A DNA stretch of 16,477 bases from Gemmatimonadota bacterium (GTDB lineage Bacteria > Gemmatimonadota > Gemmatimonadetes > Gemmatimonadales > GWC2-71-9): the NCBI GenBank assembly GCA_003220985.1, contig QHTY01000167.1:1-16477 (forward strand), given 5' to 3'. Both the position numbers and the translations under genes were made by a program. Positions 14,037-16,477 of this stretch are shown one piece after another. Numbering within the stretch: the first letter of the stretch is position 1; each line of letters begins with the position of its first letter. The notes below the pieces were generated by a model, which had not been told where the DNA came from, did no database searches, and saw only the letters and a program-made list of their open reading frames with translations.

Positions 14037-15373
14037 GGTTTCCCGAACTGGAAGCGGTGGACGTACGTCACGCGGAGCGACGGCCGGAATGCCGGCGCGC
14101 GCGACGAATAGAACCGCGCCTGGGTGTACGACGCCGCCTCCGGCCAGTTCGCTGCTGGAAATCCTGGAATGGGAATCAGCTGCCGGAGGAGAATGGTAGT
14201 CACCAGCGTCGTGTCGAGCGACCACGCGCGCACGAGGTTCGTGACCTCGAGCCGCACAGTGTCCGCTGAGCCGATATGGACGAAACTGGTCGCGATCAAT
14301 GACGCAGTGCTGCCGGGCGGCGATTTGGCGCCGATGTCGGTGGTCACGTTGCGGCCTTCGAGCGCGAACGAGTCGCTCGGCACACCCTGCACCGCGTTCA
14401 CCGGAACGAGAACCAGCGTCGCCCGTACGATGTCGAGGCTGTCATGGAGAAACGCCGGCATCGTGACCCGGAGGAACGAGCGGGCCGACGGCACGCCGCC
14501 GACCGTCAGATTGGAGTCGAGCGCCGCCGACGGCGGATCGAACACGAAGTTGTCGAACAGCGTCGAGACAATGCGGTCGGCATTCACGACACTGTCCGGC
14601 TTGGTCGAAACGGTATCGGGAATCGTGTAGTGGTAGTACCAATGGAGCTGCGGGCCGCTTCCCGACAGCTCCGATGTCGTCACCCGGAGACTCGCGAACG
14701 AGTCCGCCGCGACACGGAGGCCATAGGCCACACGACCCGAGTCGGTGTCGCTGAGCGGCGCCTGCAGCGTATCGAGTTTCAGGGACAGGAGCAGTGACGA
14801 GTCGGCTTGGATCTGCAGCACGTTGCCGGCGGTGTCCACCCGGATCGAGTCCTTCCAGAAGCTGATGATGGCCGAATCCGTCGTCTTCGGCAGCGCCAGG
14901 AGATTCGAGATATTGACGCTGTCAACGGGCGACGCTGTGAAATACGGATCGAGCGACGCAAAATCGGACGTCGAGTCCACCGCGACGGGAAGCTGGAACA
15001 GTTTGAGGCGCAGGTTGGTCGCCTCTTTGTCGCGATGTGGGATCGTGAGCCGCAGTCGCACAGAGTCCACAATGATCGGCACAGTCGTCGTATCGCCCGC
15101 CTTCGGCGCAATCCGCGTAATCATCGTCTGCATCGTGAAGAACGGCCGGCTATCGATCACGCCCGGCGAGTCCGCCGCCGTCATCAGGGTCGCGTGATCG
15201 CTCTGGAAGTATCCGCGGAACGAGGAATCGCGGCTGATGATCGCCCCGAAGACCGTGTCCTGAATGCTGATCGATCCGCCCGGGCAGAAGTTCGGGCAGA
15301 CCCCCGGCGACGTCGAATTCTCGGAACACGCCGCTACGACAAGCAGGAATGGGAGCCAACCGAGTCGCCGCAT
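14033..15373 (-). CDS. Putative lipoprotein with DNRLRE-like C-terminal region
   Basis: A 446-residue protein starting MRRLGWLPFLLVVAACSEN. The lipobox VVAAC puts the lipidated Cys at residue 16, so it is probably anchored in the outer membrane. The mature chain is rich in Asp, Ser and Thr and in strand-like segments (IIVDSVRLRLTIPH, NLRLKLFQLPVAVD, SLLLSLKLDTL, SFLRVTMPAFL, RATLVLVPVNAV). The C-terminal part (VTNLVRAWSLD, ARFYSSRAPAFRPSLRVTY) resembles DNRLRE-type surface beta domains; this is a tentative resemblance from memory. Its ATG shares one base with the cdd stop (TGATG), and its stop overlaps the barrel gene start. Translation therefore seems coupled on both sides. Function is unknown. 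Confidence 0.82.
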   Translation of the reverse strand: MRRLGWLPFLLVVAACSENSTSPGVCPNFCPGGSISIQDTVFGAIISRDSSFRGYFQSDHATLMTAADSPGVIDSRPFFTMQTMITRIAPKAGDTTTVPIIVDSVRLRLTIPHRDKEATNLRLKLFQLPVAVDSTSDFASLDPYFTASPVDSVNISNLLALPKTTDSAIISFWKDSIRVDTAGNVLQIQADSSLLLSLKLDTLQAPLSDTDSGRVAYGLRVAADSFASLRVTTSELSGSGPQLHWYYHYTIPDTVSTKPDSVVNADRIVSTLFDNFVFDPPSAALDSNLTVGGVPSARSFLRVTMPAFLHDSLDIVRATLVLVPVNAVQGVPSDSFALEGRNVTTDIGAKSPPGSTASLIATSFVHIGSADTVRLEVTNLVRAWSLDTTLVTTILLRQLIPIPGFPAANWPEAASYTQARFYSSRAPAFRPSLRVTYVHRFQFGKP

Positions 15374-15759
15374 CACCGATCCAACGTCTCCTTCGTGAAG
15401 GCATCCGGTAGCAGCGCGGCCAGCGTCCAGCGTTTCTGCGTGGACGGCCCCACCGCGGTCACTTCCAACCCCAGCCCGAATTCCGCCAGCAGCTGGCGAC
15501 ACGCACCGCACGGGGCCGCCGGCGGATCGACGTCCGTCGTGACGACGATACGCTTGAGCTGCCGCGCGCCACCAACGACCGCGGCGCCGATCGCCATGCG
15601 CTCCGCGCAGATGGTCAGCCCGTACGACGCGCTTTCCACGTTACAGCCGACGTACACCGCGCCGTCAGCCGACTCGATGGCGGCACCCACGTGAAAATTG
15701 CTGTACGGCGCCCAGGCGTGGCGCATCGCTTCTCGCGCCCGTTGCACCAGGTCGTTCAT
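15373..15759 (-). CDS. cdd: Cytidine deaminase (homotetrameric type)
   Basis: Deaminates cytidine and deoxycytidine to uridine and deoxyuridine in pyrimidine salvage. The 128-residue size matches the short tetrameric class. Substrate-pocket residues appear in YSNFHVGAAI and CNVESASYG. The zinc site is Cys51-Ala-Glu53 and Pro83-Cys84-Gly-Ala-Cys87-Arg-Gln, with Glu53 as the proton shuttle. ATG 15759 overlaps the deoB stop by ATGA; the frame is open further upstream only as a shadow of deoB. Its stop overlaps the lipoprotein start. Coupling with phosphopentomutase fits a nucleoside breakdown pathway in which the ribose-1-phosphate made by phosphorolysis becomes ribose-5-phosphate. Confidence 0.96.
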   Translation of the reverse strand: MNDLVQRAREAMRHAWAPYSNFHVGAAIESADGAVYVGCNVESASYGLTICAERMAIGAAVVGGARQLKRIVVTTDVDPPAAPCGACRQLLAEFGLGLEVTAVGPSTQKRWTLAALLPDAFTKETLDR

Positions 15760-16477
15760 GCCGCAACGTCCTTGAGAAACGACACGCCCGCGGCGAGCGC
15801 GGGCAAGCCGAAGTACTCCGCCACGGTCTGCCCCAAGTCGGCGAACGTGCGACGCGTGCCCAGCGCAACGGGACGCACGCCGGGACCGAGGACGAGTACC
15901 GGGACGACCTCGCGCGAATGATCGGTCGACGGCGTCGTCGGATCGTTGCCGTGATCCGCCGTGAGCATCACCACGTCGTCCGGGCGCAGGCGCGCGAGCA
16001 GGCGCGGGATCCACGCATCCAGTTCCTTGAGACCCTCATGGAACCCCGGCACGTCGTTGCGGTGCCCCCACGATTGATCGAATTCGATCACGTTCACGAA
16101 CACAAACCCGGTTTTGAGCGTATCGAGTGCGCGCTCGATGAGCCGGTAGGCATCGGCATTCGTCGGCGTGTGCTCGCTGCTGATGTTCCGCCCGGCGAAC
16201 AGGTCGTCCACCTTGCCGATGCCAATGCGCGCGACGCCCGCGTCGGCCATCAGATCCAGCAGCGTCGTTCCGGTCGGCGCAATCGAAAAATCCTTGCGAT
16301 GCGCCGTGCGGCGGTAGTCCCCCGGACTGCCCTCGAACGGACGTGCGATGACGCGACTGACGGCGTGCTCGCCGGCAAGCAGCTGGCGCGCGACGGCGCA
16401 GGCGTCGTATAGCTCCGCCAGCGGCACGGTGCCCTCGTGCGCCGCAATCTGAAAAACCGAGTCCGCGGACGTATAGA
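15756..16477 (-). CDS. deoB: Phosphopentomutase (N-terminus outside the window)
   Basis: Interconverts (deoxy)ribose-1-phosphate and (deoxy)ribose-5-phosphate, linking nucleoside phosphorolysis to the pentose-phosphate pool. Only the C-terminal 240 residues are visible; the frame runs off the window edge. TSADSVFQIAAHEGTVPL at the visible start matches the region after the cap in DeoB. Five of the six manganese ligands known from the Bacillus enzyme can be placed by spacing: Asp and His in EFDQSWGHRND, Asp-His in TADHGND, and His in TDHSRE. The remaining N-terminal Asp and the phosphorylated Thr lie outside. It belongs to the alkaline-phosphatase superfamily and is cytoplasmic. The stop overlaps the cdd start by ATGA. 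Confidence 0.95.
   Translation of the reverse strand, partial: YTSADSVFQIAAHEGTVPLAELYDACAVARQLLAGEHAVSRVIARPFEGSPGDYRRTAHRKDFSIAPTGTTLLDLMADAGVARIGIGKVDDLFAGRNISSEHTPTNADAYRLIERALDTLKTGFVFVNVIEFDQSWGHRNDVPGFHEGLKELDAWIPRLLARLRPDDVVMLTADHGNDPTTPSTDHSREVVPVLVLGPGVRPVALGTRRTFADLGQTVAEYFGLPALAAGVSFLKDVAA

Noticed and set aside
12858..14111. 417-codon open frame on the plus strand
   Set aside because: Antisense to the barrel protein gene with its signal peptide and coupled start/stop overlaps. The composition is of a shadow frame.

Overview
This is a gene-dense, visibly high-GC bacterial chromosome segment. All sixteen genes I can support lie on the minus strand, so the biological reading order runs from 16477 down to 1. 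The gene set suggests an aerobic Gram-negative heterotroph: secreted lipoprotein and outer-membrane barrel proteins with signal peptides, a Tat-type gluconate-dehydrogenase-like pair, a split methylmalonyl-CoA mutase and a class I fructose-bisphosphatase. The style of the lipoprotein and barrel genes reminds me of Gemmatimonadota. That placement is an inference, and no rRNA or other marker is present to test it. I saw no tRNA, rRNA, CRISPR array, transposase or phage gene.

Layout in transcription order: deoB (phosphopentomutase, N-terminus outside the window) and cdd (cytidine deaminase) form a nucleoside-salvage pair. They run directly into an uncharacterised lipoprotein and an outer-membrane barrel protein. 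Next come two tandem radical-SAM tRNA methylthiotransferases (mtaB, miaB), a small ComFB-like protein and the DNA-uptake channel comEC. These are followed by fbp, the catalytic subunit of a methylmalonyl-CoA mutase, a secreted class-C beta-lactamase-fold serine hydrolase, a two-helix membrane protein and a secreted esterase/peptidase. From deoB to the two-helix protein every junction overlaps or is at most 12 nt, and the esterase follows after 26 nt. This looks like one long operon or several fused transcription units. After a 94-nt gap there is a small barrel-like protein gene ending at a strong hairpin. The last unit is a gluconate-2-dehydrogenase subunit-3-like protein and a GMC flavoprotein whose C-terminus runs off the window.

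The functions fall into modules: pyrimidine nucleoside and pentose-phosphate salvage, ms2 modification of tRNA, DNA uptake with a possible ComFB-type regulator, central carbon (propionyl-CoA assimilation and gluconeogenesis), secreted hydrolases, and periplasmic sugar or alcohol oxidation. I see no classical defence or mobile system.

The most unusual features are: the ComFB-like/comEC pairing; a hairpin repeat that is translated in frame inside mtaB; two separate four-unit heptamer repeat arrays inside coding sequence (mtaB and the mutase gene); a Cys cluster in the GMC flavoprotein that could hold an Fe-S centre; and an orphan lipoprotein/barrel pair inside a housekeeping operon.
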